Shown one piece after another: positions 1 to 5,587 of a stretch of DNA of 5,587 bases. The notes under the pieces are model-generated. The model was not told the DNA's origin and did not search any database. It saw only the letters and a program-made list of their open reading frames with translations. The DNA comes from Acetobacteraceae bacterium (GTDB taxonomy: Bacteria > Pseudomonadota > Alphaproteobacteria > Acetobacterales > Acetobacteraceae), in assembly GCA_027489135.1 (NCBI GenBank), contig JAIYAI010000081.1:1-5587 (forward strand), read 5' to 3'. A program made the translations under genes and the position numbers. Numbering within the stretch: position 1 is the stretch's first letter; every line of letters begins with the position of its first letter.

Positions 1-467
1 AAGGTGAGCTTCCCCGGATTGGCGCGCGCCGCGGCCAGCAGCTCCTGCATCGTGCGGTAGGGGGAGCGCGCCGGCACCACCACCGGCACCTGCACGTTGA
101 TCGCCAGCGTGATGGGCGCGAGGTCGCGCAGCGCGTCGAAGGGCGGCGCCTGCTGCAGCATCGGCGCGATGACGATGGCGCCCGCCGTGCCCAGCACGAT
201 GGTGTGGCCGTCCGGCGTCGCCTTGGCCGCGACGTCGACCCCCGTCATGCCGCCGGCGCCGGAGCGTGTCTCGATCACCACGGGCTGGCCGAGCCGTGCG
301 GCCATGCGCGGCGCCATCAGCCGCGCCGTGAAGTCGTTCGATCCGCCCGGCGCGAAGGGCACGATGAAGCGGATCGGCCGGGTCGGGAACGCCACATCCT
401 GCGCGGCGGCCGGCAGCGCGAGGAACAGGCCCAGCAGGCCGAGGAGCGCGGCGCGCATCGTCCTCAT
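1..467 (-). CDS. Bug/TctC-family tripartite tricarboxylate transporter substrate-binding protein (partial, C-terminus off left edge)
   Basis: This is the N-terminal 155 residues of a periplasmic receptor of the Bug (TctC) family. The family binds small, usually carboxylated ligands and delivers them to a TctAB-type membrane transporter. A signal peptide is visible: MRTMR, then a hydrophobic stretch at about residues 6-19, then an AAA-QD cleavage-like site near 22/23. The family block follows: RPIRFIVPFAPGGSND (about 30-45), SGAGGMTGVDVAAKATPDGHT (about 69-89) and a PFDALRDLAPIT segment (about 109-120). Family members are about 320-330 aa, so roughly half is missing. The start at 467 is chosen because its ATG overlaps the stop of the upstream aldolase gene as ATGA. 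An in-frame ATG at 458 is the alternative. No strong Shine-Dalgarno is seen, which fits translational coupling. No TctA or TctB gene is visible here, and many Bug proteins are orphans. The ligand cannot be read from the sequence. Confidence 0.9.
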   Translation of the reverse strand, partial: MRTMRAALLGLLGLFLALPAAAQDVAFPTRPIRFIVPFAPGGSNDFTARLMAPRMAARLGQPVVIETRSGAGGMTGVDVAAKATPDGHTIVLGTAGAIVIAPMLQQAPPFDALRDLAPITLAINVQVPVVVPARSPYRTMQELLAAARANPGKLT

Positions 468-1267
468 GCCCAGTAGGGCGGGAAGCCCGACCCCTTCTGC
501 TCCGCCTCCAGCAGCCGCAGCATCGCGTGCCATTCCAGCACGCCATAGGGCCGCCGCGTGCCGGGCTGGTAGAGATGCGCGGTCTTCTGCAGGATCTCCT
601 CGGACGGCATGGTCAGCTCCGTCCGCGCCGCCATCGCGTCGACCTGGCCGCGGCAGGCGAGTTCGAGCTGGTACATGGTGTTGAAGGCCTGCTGGATCGT
701 CGCCCCGCAGGTCAGCAGGCCGTGGTTCGCCATGATCATCGCGTCATGGCTGCCGAGGTCGGCGACGATCCGCTCCCGCTCCGCCAGATCCACCGCCGGC
801 CCTTCGTAGCCGTGGTACCCGATATGGCCGACGAAGCGCATCGTCGTCTGGAACAGCGGCAGCAGGCCGCAGGTCATGGCGCTGACCGCCATGCCGGCCC
901 GCGTATGGGTGTGGATCACCGCGGCGACATCGGGGCGCGCCTTGTGGATCGCGCCATGGATCACGTAGCCGGACTTGTTGATCCCGTACTCCGTCTCCGG
1001 CTTCCAGAGGATGTTCCCCTCGACGTCGATCTTCGCCAGCGAGGTCGCGGTGATCTCCCGGTACAGCAGGCCATACAGGTTGATCAGCAGGTGGTCGGTG
1101 CCGGGGATGCGCAGCGTGACGTGGTTGTAGATGAGGTCCGTCATCCCGTAGCTGTCCAGCAACCGGTAGCAGGCCGCGAGGTCGAGCCGCGCCTGCCATT
1201 CCTCGGGCGAGACGTGCTCGCGGATGCTGGGCCAGTTGGTCGAATAGCCGGCGGCGATGCTGCCCAT
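464..1267 (-). CDS. Class II aldolase/adducin-family protein
   Basis: This 267-aa cytoplasmic protein has the class II aldolase/adducin head fold over nearly its whole length, and 250-270 aa is usual. Family signatures are YNHVTLRIPGTDHLLINLYG (about 47-66), EITATSLAKID (71-81), HGAIHKARPDVAAVIHTHT (104-122) and MANHGLLTCG (179-188). His119, His121 and His182 match the zinc ligands of FucA (His92, His94, His155) with identical spacing. The position of the FucA catalytic Glu73 is Gly100 here, as in adducin-like members, so true aldol cleavage is doubtful; I would not name a substrate. The ATG at 1267 is chosen because a strong GGAAGGGGAAA ribosome site lies 4-14 bases upstream (1272-1282) and homology begins just after it. 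A longer frame to 1438 adds Arg-rich sequence unlike the family. Its stop overlaps the start of the Bug-family binding protein, so the two are probably co-transcribed, with the receptor supplying a substrate or precursor. Confidence 0.92.
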   Translation of the reverse strand: MGSIAAGYSTNWPSIREHVSPEEWQARLDLAACYRLLDSYGMTDLIYNHVTLRIPGTDHLLINLYGLLYREITATSLAKIDVEGNILWKPETEYGINKSGYVIHGAIHKARPDVAAVIHTHTRAGMAVSAMTCGLLPLFQTTMRFVGHIGYHGYEGPAVDLAERERIVADLGSHDAMIMANHGLLTCGATIQQAFNTMYQLELACRGQVDAMAARTELTMPSEEILQKTAHLYQPGTRRPYGVLEWHAMLRLLEAEQKGSGFPPYWA

Positions 1268-1271
1268 CGCG

Positions 1272-1282
1272 TTTCCCCTTCC
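1272..1282 (-). promoter_or_regulatory. Ribosome binding site deciding the aldolase-family start
   Basis: Read on the minus strand, GGAAGGGGAAA lies just before the ATG at 1267, with its GGGG core 7 bases from the start codon. It favours this start over the upstream in-frame ATG at 1438, which would add 57 residues with no family similarity. Confidence 0.7.
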
Positions 1283-1309
1283 GTCCGTGTCGCGCGGACT
1301 CTGCACCGG

Positions 1310-1340
1310 GCGCGCCGCCTCGGCCAGACCGGCGGCGCGC
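1310..1340. repeat. Perfect 10-bp inverted repeat in the divergent region
   Basis: GCGCGCCGCC (1310-1319) and GGCGGCGCGC (1331-1340) are exact reverse complements separated by 11 bases. The repeat lies 42 bp upstream of the aldolase-family start and about 87 bp upstream of the small plus-strand gene. No T-run follows on either strand, so it is not a classical intrinsic terminator. It could be an operator or an RNA hairpin in either leader. A second, shorter inverted repeat, CGCGC-AAC-GCGCG (1336-1348), shares its right arm, so the two hairpins could not form at once. GC-rich stems are common by chance in DNA of this composition. Confidence 0.5.
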
Positions 1341-1345
1341 AACGC

Positions 1346-1387
1346 GCGAAACCGCAATCCCCGTCGCGTGAAATCCCTGCGAAACCG
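1346..1387. repeat. Helically phased short direct repeats in the divergent promoter region
   Basis: Three copies of a 9-bp unit fit G(C/T)GAAA(C/T)C(G/C). They are GCGAAACCG at 1346-1354, GTGAAATCC at 1368-1376 and GCGAAACCG at 1379-1387. Their starts are 22 and 11 bp apart, close to two turns and one turn of the helix. They are the most A-rich patches in an otherwise GC-dominated 160-bp gap between divergent genes, where regulator and promoter sites are expected. This could be a binding array for a transcription factor controlling one or both directions. No known consensus was recognised, and chance cannot be excluded with only three imperfect copies. Confidence 0.35.
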
Positions 1388-1427
1388 AGCACCACGATGG
1401 TGGGTGCCCGGAAAGGGAGCCACTGCC

Positions 1428-1652
1428 ATGCGCACCACACAGGCCTGCCTGCTCGCGACGCTGCTGCTGGCGCCGACCGCCGGCCTGCTCGGCCATGAGG
1501 GCGGGCGCCTCGCCGAGCTTCACCATGCGCTGGAAGCGGCGCGGCATGCCGGCGCAGCGCTGGACGGCGCGCTCGGCGCCTGCCGCGCGCTGCAGGACCC
1601 GGCGGGGCCGCCCGCGGTGGTGCGCCAGGCTGTCGGTCTGACCCTCGGCTGA
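1428..1652 (+). CDS. Small putative exported protein, 74 aa, unrecognised
   Basis: I do not recognise this protein. It starts MRTTQACLLATLLLAPTAG, a short basic end followed by a hydrophobic stretch at about residues 6-21, consistent with a Sec signal peptide or a single membrane anchor. The remaining 50 or so residues (HEGGRLAELHHALEAARHAG and onward to about 57) look mainly helical and Ala/Leu-rich, with one Cys at 51, then a Pro-containing turn (DPAGPP, 57-62) and a short tail. An AGGGAG-type ribosome site (1413-1419) lies about 8 bases before the ATG, and third positions are almost all G or C, like the neighbouring real genes. The hydrophobic segment contains Cys7, but no convincing lipobox is seen. 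It is divergent from the aldolase-family operon and precedes the reductase on the same strand, with 72 bp between them. It could be a periplasmic helical protein of unknown role; a spurious frame in high-GC DNA remains possible. Confidence 0.6.
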   Translation: MRTTQACLLATLLLAPTAGLLGHEGGRLAELHHALEAARHAGAALDGALGACRALQDPAGPPAVVRQAVGLTLG

Positions 1653-1653
1653 C

Positions 1654-1669
1654 TGGCACGCGCGGTGCT
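1654..1669 (+). promoter_or_regulatory. Sigma-54-like (-24/-12) promoter candidate upstream of the reductase gene
   Basis: TGGCACG-CGCG-GTGCT matches the sigma-54 consensus TGGCACR-N4-TTGCW at all but one defined position, and it keeps the diagnostic GG-N10-GC spacing. It would start transcription near 1680, 45 bases before the reductase ATG. The overlapping TGCTAGGCT (1666-1674) could instead be an extended -10 element of a housekeeping promoter, though no good -35 is placed for it. No enhancer-binding site was identified. Confidence 0.3.
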
Positions 1670-1685
1670 AGGCTCCCTGCCTCAC

Positions 1686-1702
1686 CGGCGCCCGCGGCGC
1701 CG
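1686..1702 (+). other. Perfect 7-bp hairpin in the reductase gene leader
   Basis: CGGCGCC (1686-1692) and GGCGCCG (1696-1702) form a perfect stem with a 3-base loop. It ends 10 bases before the ribosome site AGGAGTGA (1713-1720). No T-tract follows, so it is at best a weak terminator for the small upstream gene, or a structure at the 5' end of the reductase mRNA. Confidence 0.4.
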
Positions 1703-1724
1703 CAAGACAGGCAGGAGTGACCCC

Positions 1725-2669
1725 ATGCGCATCCTCATCGTCGGCGCCGGCGCGCTGGGCGGCTATTTCGGCGGCCGGCTGCTGGAGGCCGGGCGCGACG
1801 TGCGTTTCCTGGTCCGCGCCAGCCGAGCGGAGCAGCTGGCCCGCCACGGCCTCTCCATCGAGAGCACGCGCGGCAACGTCACCCTGAAGGCCCCGACCGT
1901 CATGGCCGGCGGCATCGACGGCCCGGCCGACCTGGTCCTGATGGCGGTGAAGGCCTACCACCTGGACGGCGCCATGGCGGACGTGGCGCCCGCGGTCGGG
2001 CCAGGGACCGCCATCATCCCGGTGCTGAACGGCCTCAAGCACATCGAGATCCTGGCCGGCCGCTTCGGGGCCGAGAAGGTGCTGGGTGGCGTCGCCAACA
2101 TCCCGGCGACCCTCGGCCCGAACGGGGAGGTGATCCACCTGGCCCCGCAGCACGACCTGACCTTCGGGGAGATCGGCGGCGGGATCTCGGACCGCGTCCG
2201 CGCCATCGCGGCGCTGGCGGAGGGCGCCAATTTCTCCGCGCACATGAGCGAGGACATCCTGCAGAACCTCTGGGAGAAGTGGTCGATGCTGACCACCAAT
2301 GCCGGGATGACCAGCCTGATGCGCGCGGCAATCGGCGACATCGTTGCCTCTCCGGACGGGGAGGAGACGATCCGCGCCATGCTGGCCGAATGCTGCGCCG
2401 TCGCCGCGGCCGAGGGGCATGCGCCGCGCCCGGCCTTCCTGGAGGGCATCACCAAGACCCTGACCATGAAAGGCTCGACCCTCACGGCCTCGATGATGCG
2501 TGACATCGACCGCGGCGCCCCGACCGAGGGCGAACATGTACTGGGGGACATGGTGGCGCGGGCGGAGCGGCACGGCATCGCGACGCCCCTGGTGCGGCTC
2601 GCCCGCTGCCATGTGGCGGCCTATGCGGTGCGGAAGGCGCGCGAGGCGCAGGCCGTATCGAACGGATAG
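1725..2669 (+). CDS. 2-dehydropantoate 2-reductase (ketopantoate reductase) family protein
   Basis: This 314-aa cytoplasmic NAD(P)-dependent reductase belongs to the PanE/ApbA family, whose founding member reduces 2-dehydropantoate to pantoate for coenzyme A synthesis. The N-terminal Rossmann domain opens with VGAGALGGYFG (GxGxxG at 7-12). Lys76 in AVKAY, Asn102 in PVLNGL and Lys185 in NLWEK correspond to E. coli PanE Lys72, Asn98 and catalytic Lys176. In the C-terminal helical domain, Ser256 (ASMMRD) and Glu268 (PTEGE) correspond to Ser244 and Glu256. The position of E. coli Asn180 (Lys+4) is Leu189, and the Asn184 position is Ala193 with an Asn one residue earlier. The substrate may therefore not be ketopantoate, and I leave the symbol empty. 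The ATG at 1725 is preceded by AGGAGTGA; a GTG at 1665 would add 20 Arg/Pro-rich residues before the Rossmann strand. The gene lies 75 bp before the decarboxylase and may share its transcript. Confidence 0.9.
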   Translation: MRILIVGAGALGGYFGGRLLEAGRDVRFLVRASRAEQLARHGLSIESTRGNVTLKAPTVMAGGIDGPADLVLMAVKAYHLDGAMADVAPAVGPGTAIIPVLNGLKHIEILAGRFGAEKVLGGVANIPATLGPNGEVIHLAPQHDLTFGEIGGGISDRVRAIAALAEGANFSAHMSEDILQNLWEKWSMLTTNAGMTSLMRAAIGDIVASPDGEETIRAMLAECCAVAAAEGHAPRPAFLEGITKTLTMKGSTLTASMMRDIDRGAPTEGEHVLGDMVARAERHGIATPLVRLARCHVAAYAVRKAREAQAVSNG

Positions 2670-2686
2670 TGTAACGTCTTGATCGC

Positions 2687-2726
2687 GGCGGCCCCGCACC
2701 CCATCCTTGTTCCCAGGCGGGGCGCC
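2687..2726 (+). other. Stem-loop between the reductase and lysA
   Basis: GCCCCGC (2691-2697) pairs with GCGGGGC (2717-2723) across a 19-base loop. GGC (2687-2689) and GCC (2724-2726) extend the stem to 10 bp with one bulged G. It ends 10 bases before the lysA ribosome site GGAG (2737-2740). No U-run follows, so termination is unlikely. It may stabilise or separate the two messages. It is far too short for a lysine riboswitch. Confidence 0.35.
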
Positions 2727-2744
2727 ACGATTGTATGGAGTGAC

Positions 2745-4094
2745 ATGGCAAGCCCGCTCCCCCTCTCCGCCGATCCCGATCCCAGCTTCGCCGAGCTGAT
2801 CGCGGGGCGGCCGCATTTGTCCGCCGATCCGGCCAGTGGCCTGATGGTGGAGGAAATTCCCCTCGCGCGGATCGCCGCGGCGGTCGGCACCCCGACCTGG
2901 GTCTACTCGGCCGGGGCGCTGCGGCGCCGGGCGCGAGCGCTGACCGGGGCCCTCGGCGGGGCGGGGCTGACGGCCAGCGTCCATTACGCGGTGAAAGCCA
3001 ATACGAGCCTGGCCGTGCTGCGGGTGCTGGCCGACGAGGGCCTCGGCGCCGACGTGGTCAGCGAGGGCGAGCTTCTGGCCGCCCGCGCGGCGGGGATCCC
3101 GGGCAGCGCCATCGTCTTCTCCGGCGTCGGCAAGACGGAGCGCGAGATGCGCCTCGCGCTGGCCGAGGACATCCTGCAGATCAACATCGAGAGCGCCGAG
3201 GAGGCCGAGGCGCTGTCGGCGCTCGCTGCCGGCATGGGCCGCACCGCGCGCGTCGCGCTGCGGGTGAACCCGGATGTCGATGCCCGCACCCATGCCAAGA
3301 TCACCACCGGCAAGAGCGAGAACAAGTTCGGCGTCGCCATCGACGAGGCTCCGGCGCTCTACGCCCGTCTCGCCGCGATGCCGGGCCTGAAGCCGGTGGG
3401 CGTCGCCGTGCATATCGGAAGCCAGATCACCACCGGCATGGCCGCCTATCGCGCGGCCTATGCCCGGGTCGCGGAACTGGTGACAGCGCTGCGGGCCCAG
3501 GGCCTGCCGGTCGAGCGCATCGATTGCGGCGGCGGCCTCGGCATTCCCTACCGCGACGAGCCGGCGCCGACGCCGGAAGCCCTGGCCGGCGCCATCAAGG
3601 GCACGCTGCACAATCTCGGCCTGCCGGTGATGCTGGAGCCCGGCCGCTGGATCGCCGGCCCGCCGGGCCTGCTGCTGGCCTCTGTCGTCATCCAGAAGCG
3701 CGGCGCATCGAGCCGCTTTCTGGTGCTGGACGCCGCGATGAACGACCTGGTGCGCCCGGCCATGTACGATGCCTGGCACGGCATCCTGCCGGTCGGCGCG
3801 ACCGCGCTGCAGGCCCCGCTCTCGCCCGCAGACGTGGTCGGCCCGGTCTGCGAGACCGGCGACACCTTCACCCGCGGCCGCGACCTGCCGGACCTTCCGG
3901 CGGGATCGCTGGTCGCGCTGCTCGATGCCGGTGCCTACGGGGCGGCGATGAGCAGCACCTACAACATGCGGCCGTTGGCCGCCGAGGTGATGGTCGATGG
4001 CGCCCGCTTCGCCGTGGTGCGCGACCGGCAGGACCATGCCGCGCTGCTCGCCGGGCAGCGCCTGCCCGACTGGATAGGGAACGCCGCGGGATGA
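2745..4094 (+). CDS. lysA: Diaminopimelate decarboxylase
   Basis: This PLP-dependent, cytoplasmic enzyme of fold type III (alanine racemase-like barrel plus a C-terminal beta domain) converts meso-diaminopimelate to L-lysine and CO2, the last step of bacterial lysine synthesis. Its 449 aa are slightly above the usual 415-430 because of an N-terminal lead of about 30 residues. Visible family motifs are the PLP lysine in HYAVKAN (Lys84), RVNPDVDARTHAKITTGKSENKFG (about 173-196), HIGSQ (223-227), the phosphate-binding GGGLGIPY (262-269), EPGR (298-301), VCETGD (368-373, with active-site Cys369 and Glu370) and DAGAYGAAMSSTYNMR (394-409). These set it apart from ornithine/arginine decarboxylases of the same fold. 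The ATG at 2745 has GGAG 4 bases upstream; a TTG at 2679 would add 22 residues ahead of it and lacks a ribosome site. Its stop overlaps the start of the next gene as ATGA, an order typical of alphaproteobacterial lysA loci. Confidence 0.96.
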   Translation: MASPLPLSADPDPSFAELIAGRPHLSADPASGLMVEEIPLARIAAAVGTPTWVYSAGALRRRARALTGALGGAGLTASVHYAVKANTSLAVLRVLADEGLGADVVSEGELLAARAAGIPGSAIVFSGVGKTEREMRLALAEDILQINIESAEEAEALSALAAGMGRTARVALRVNPDVDARTHAKITTGKSENKFGVAIDEAPALYARLAAMPGLKPVGVAVHIGSQITTGMAAYRAAYARVAELVTALRAQGLPVERIDCGGGLGIPYRDEPAPTPEALAGAIKGTLHNLGLPVMLEPGRWIAGPPGLLLASVVIQKRGASSRFLVLDAAMNDLVRPAMYDAWHGILPVGATALQAPLSPADVVGPVCETGDTFTRGRDLPDLPAGSLVALLDAGAYGAAMSSTYNMRPLAAEVMVDGARFAVVRDRQDHAALLAGQRLPDWIGNAAG

Positions 4095-5587
4095 GCGACG
4101 ACCTGACACTGGCCGGCCGGGTCGCCCGGCGACGCAGCCTCGCCCGGCTGGCCCTGGCCTGGGAGGCTGTGTGGCCGCGGCTCTGGCCGGTGCTGGCAGT
4201 GCTCGGGTCCTTTCTTGTCCTCGCGCTGCTGGAGGTGCCGCAGCGCCTGCCGTTCTGGGCGCATGCGATCCTGCTGCTGGGCTTCGCGGCCGGCTTCGGC
4301 TGGACCGCCTGGCGCGGCTTCCGCGACCTGCGCTGGCCCAACGCCGCCGCTGCGGAGCGCCGGCTGGAACAGCAATCCGGCCTGCGCCATCGGCCCTTGG
4401 CCGCGCTGGCGGACCGACCGACCACGGACGACCCCGCGGCCCTGGCCCTGTGGCAGGTGCATCGGCAGCGCGCGGCCGCCGCGATCGGCAAGCTGCGCGT
4501 GGGCACGCCGAGCCCGGGTCTCGCCAGGCGCGACCCGCGGGCGTTCCGCGCCGCGCTGGGCCTCGCCGTGGTTGCCGCCTTCGTCATGGCCGGCGGCGAT
4601 GCCTGGCAGCGCGTGGCGCATGCGCTGACCCCGCGCCTGCCGGCCGCGGCACCCGCACCGGGCCTGCGCCTGGAGGCCTGGGTGACGCCGCCGGCCTATA
4701 CCGGCGCGGCGCCGATCTTCCTCGACGCCGCCGGCGGCGCGGCGACCGTGCCGATGGGCAGCAAGCTGCAGGTCGCGCTCTCGGGCGGCCAGGGCGGCGT
4801 GCCGGAGATGCAGCGCGATGGGCAGGCGCCGCAAGCGTTGCGCGCCCTCGACCCGCGCAGCTTTACGGGCGAGATGCTGCTGGAGGAGGGAGGTCGACTG
4901 GCGCTTCGCCGCGACGGGCAGGAGATCGTGCGCTGGGCGCTGACGGTGCAGGCCGATGCGCCGCCGCGCGTCGCCTTCGCCGAACCACCGGCCCGGGCCC
5001 AGCGCGGCCTCGGCACCCGGTTGCCCTGGCGGGCGGAGGATGACTGGGGCCTCTCGGGCCTGCGCGCGGAATTGCGGCTCGTCGCCAGGCCCGGCGCGGC
5101 GCCGCATGTGATCGAGATCGGCCTGCCAGGAAACGCGCTGAAGACGGCGCGCGGCACGGCGCAGCCCGACCTCTCGGCGCATCCCTGGGCCGGACTCGAT
5201 GTCTCGATCCGCCTGGTGGCACGCGACGGCGCGGGGCAGGAGGGGGTGTCGGAGAGCGCGACCCTCACCCTGCCGGAGCGCAGCTTCAACCACCCGGTGG
5301 CGAAGAAGCTGATCGCCGTGCGCAAGCAGCTCTCCCTCACCCCGGATGCGCGCGGCGAGGCGCGGCGCGAGCTGGACGCCATCGGCGCCGCGCCGCAGGA
5401 CTTCGAGCACGACACCACCACCGCGCTGGCCATCCGCTCGGCACGGTCCCGCCTCTCCTACGACCGCCGGCCGGAGGCGGTGGCCGAGGCGCAGGAGATC
5501 CTGTGGGAGACCGCGCTGGCGCTCGAGGAGGGCCGCGACGGCCGCACCCTGCGTGCCCTGCAGCAGGCCCGGGACGCCCTGCGGGAG
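4091..5587 (+). CDS. TIGR02302/DUF4175 family membrane protein (partial, C-terminus off right edge)
   Basis: The first 499 residues are present and the frame is still open at the right edge; family members are about 800-900 aa. The function is unknown. The N-terminus has two close membrane segments (about 31-49 and 56-75) and a third at about 152-168, enclosing a charged, helical cytoplasmic or periplasmic stretch. The soluble part carries family-like motifs VTPPAYTGAAPIFL (about 198-211) and WRAEDDWGLSGL (about 313-324), in a beta-rich region to about 395. A charged helical region then follows (about 400-499: KKLIAVRKQLSLTPDARGEARREL and onward). Known members are restricted largely to alphaproteobacteria and have Gln/Gly-rich C-terminal low complexity, which would lie outside this window. 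The ATG at 4091 overlaps the lysA stop (ATGA), with a weak AGGGA 10 bases upstream, so translation is probably coupled to lysA. A role in the cell envelope is inferred from topology and from linkage to the diaminopimelate/lysine gene only. Confidence 0.88.
   Translation, partial: MSDDLTLAGRVARRRSLARLALAWEAVWPRLWPVLAVLGSFLVLALLEVPQRLPFWAHAILLLGFAAGFGWTAWRGFRDLRWPNAAAAERRLEQQSGLRHRPLAALADRPTTDDPAALALWQVHRQRAAAAIGKLRVGTPSPGLARRDPRAFRAALGLAVVAAFVMAGGDAWQRVAHALTPRLPAAAPAPGLRLEAWVTPPAYTGAAPIFLDAAGGAATVPMGSKLQVALSGGQGGVPEMQRDGQAPQALRALDPRSFTGEMLLEEGGRLALRRDGQEIVRWALTVQADAPPRVAFAEPPARAQRGLGTRLPWRAEDDWGLSGLRAELRLVARPGAAPHVIEIGLPGNALKTARGTAQPDLSAHPWAGLDVSIRLVARDGAGQEGVSESATLTLPERSFNHPVAKKLIAVRKQLSLTPDARGEARRELDAIGAAPQDFEHDTTTALAIRSARSRLSYDRRPEAVAEAQEILWETALALEEGRDGRTLRALQQARDALRE

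Noticed and set aside
97..684. A plus-strand frame of 195 codons opposite the Bug-family gene
   Set aside because: Antisense to a clear signal-peptide and Bug-motif coding sequence; its second half is Ser/Arg/Ala/Pro low complexity.
1257..1427. Upstream extension of the small exported protein to the ATG at 1257
   Set aside because: It would run across the aldolase-family start and bury the hydrophobic signal segment inside the protein; the ATG at 1428 has its own ribosome site and a normal signal-like start.
1268..1438. N-terminal extension of the aldolase-family protein to the ATG at 1438
   Set aside because: The extension is Arg-rich, covers the divergent regulatory region, and ignores the strong ribosome site before 1267.
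527..1498. An open reading frame of 323 codons on the plus strand opposite the aldolase-family gene
   Set aside because: It is antisense to a well-supported class II aldolase-family gene, and its own translation is Arg/Asp/His/Val-rich with no recognisable domain.
2670..2744. Lysine riboswitch upstream of lysA
   Set aside because: Only 75 bases are available and none of the conserved lysine riboswitch helices is seen; that class needs about 170 nucleotides.
1668..4109. An open reading frame of 813 codons on the minus strand opposite the reductase and lysA
   Set aside because: Its translation is Arg/His/Gln/Ala/Gly-rich without any family motif, and it lies exactly antisense to two clear enzymes. 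Long antisense frames are expected in DNA with such high third-position GC.
3959..5410. An open reading frame of 483 codons on the minus strand opposite the DUF4175 gene
   Set aside because: Low-complexity Arg/Ala/Gln composition, no motif, and fully antisense to a gene with clear membrane segments and family motifs.

Overview
The window is very GC-rich (about 70% or more by eye), with G or C at most third codon positions. It looks like a chromosomal segment of an alphaproteobacterium. The pairing of a lysA-like diaminopimelate decarboxylase with a TIGR02302/DUF4175 membrane protein is typical of alphaproteobacteria. An orphan Bug-type (TctC) binding protein beside a class II aldolase/adducin-family protein suggests an Acetobacteraceae member such as Roseomonas or a relative. 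The genus is inferred from gene content and composition, not proven.

Layout. On the minus strand (positions 1267 down to 1), a class II aldolase/adducin-family gene is followed, through an ATGA start/stop overlap, by the first half of a Bug/TctC periplasmic solute-binding protein that runs off the left edge. A 160-bp divergent region (1268-1427) holds no gene. It does carry a perfect 10-bp inverted repeat and a set of short direct repeats spaced 22 and 11 bp apart, both candidate regulatory structures. On the plus strand come a small unrecognised exported protein (74 aa, 1428-1652), a ketopantoate-reductase-family protein (1725-2669), a diaminopimelate decarboxylase (2745-4094) and, again through an ATGA overlap, a TIGR02302/DUF4175 protein (4091 to beyond the right edge).

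How the genes work together. The minus-strand pair looks like a small uptake and catabolism unit, with a periplasmic receptor for an organic acid-like ligand next to a cytoplasmic sugar-aldolase-fold enzyme. The plus-strand genes centre on lysine and cell-wall precursor metabolism. LysA makes L-lysine from meso-diaminopimelate, and the coupled membrane protein is probably an envelope protein of unknown role. The reductase keeps most PanE catalytic residues but lacks one conserved active-site Asn, and the aldolase-like protein lacks the catalytic Glu of FucA-type aldolases. Both may therefore have activities different from the default annotation. I found no mobile element, CRISPR array, tRNA or rRNA, and no clearly new multi-gene system.
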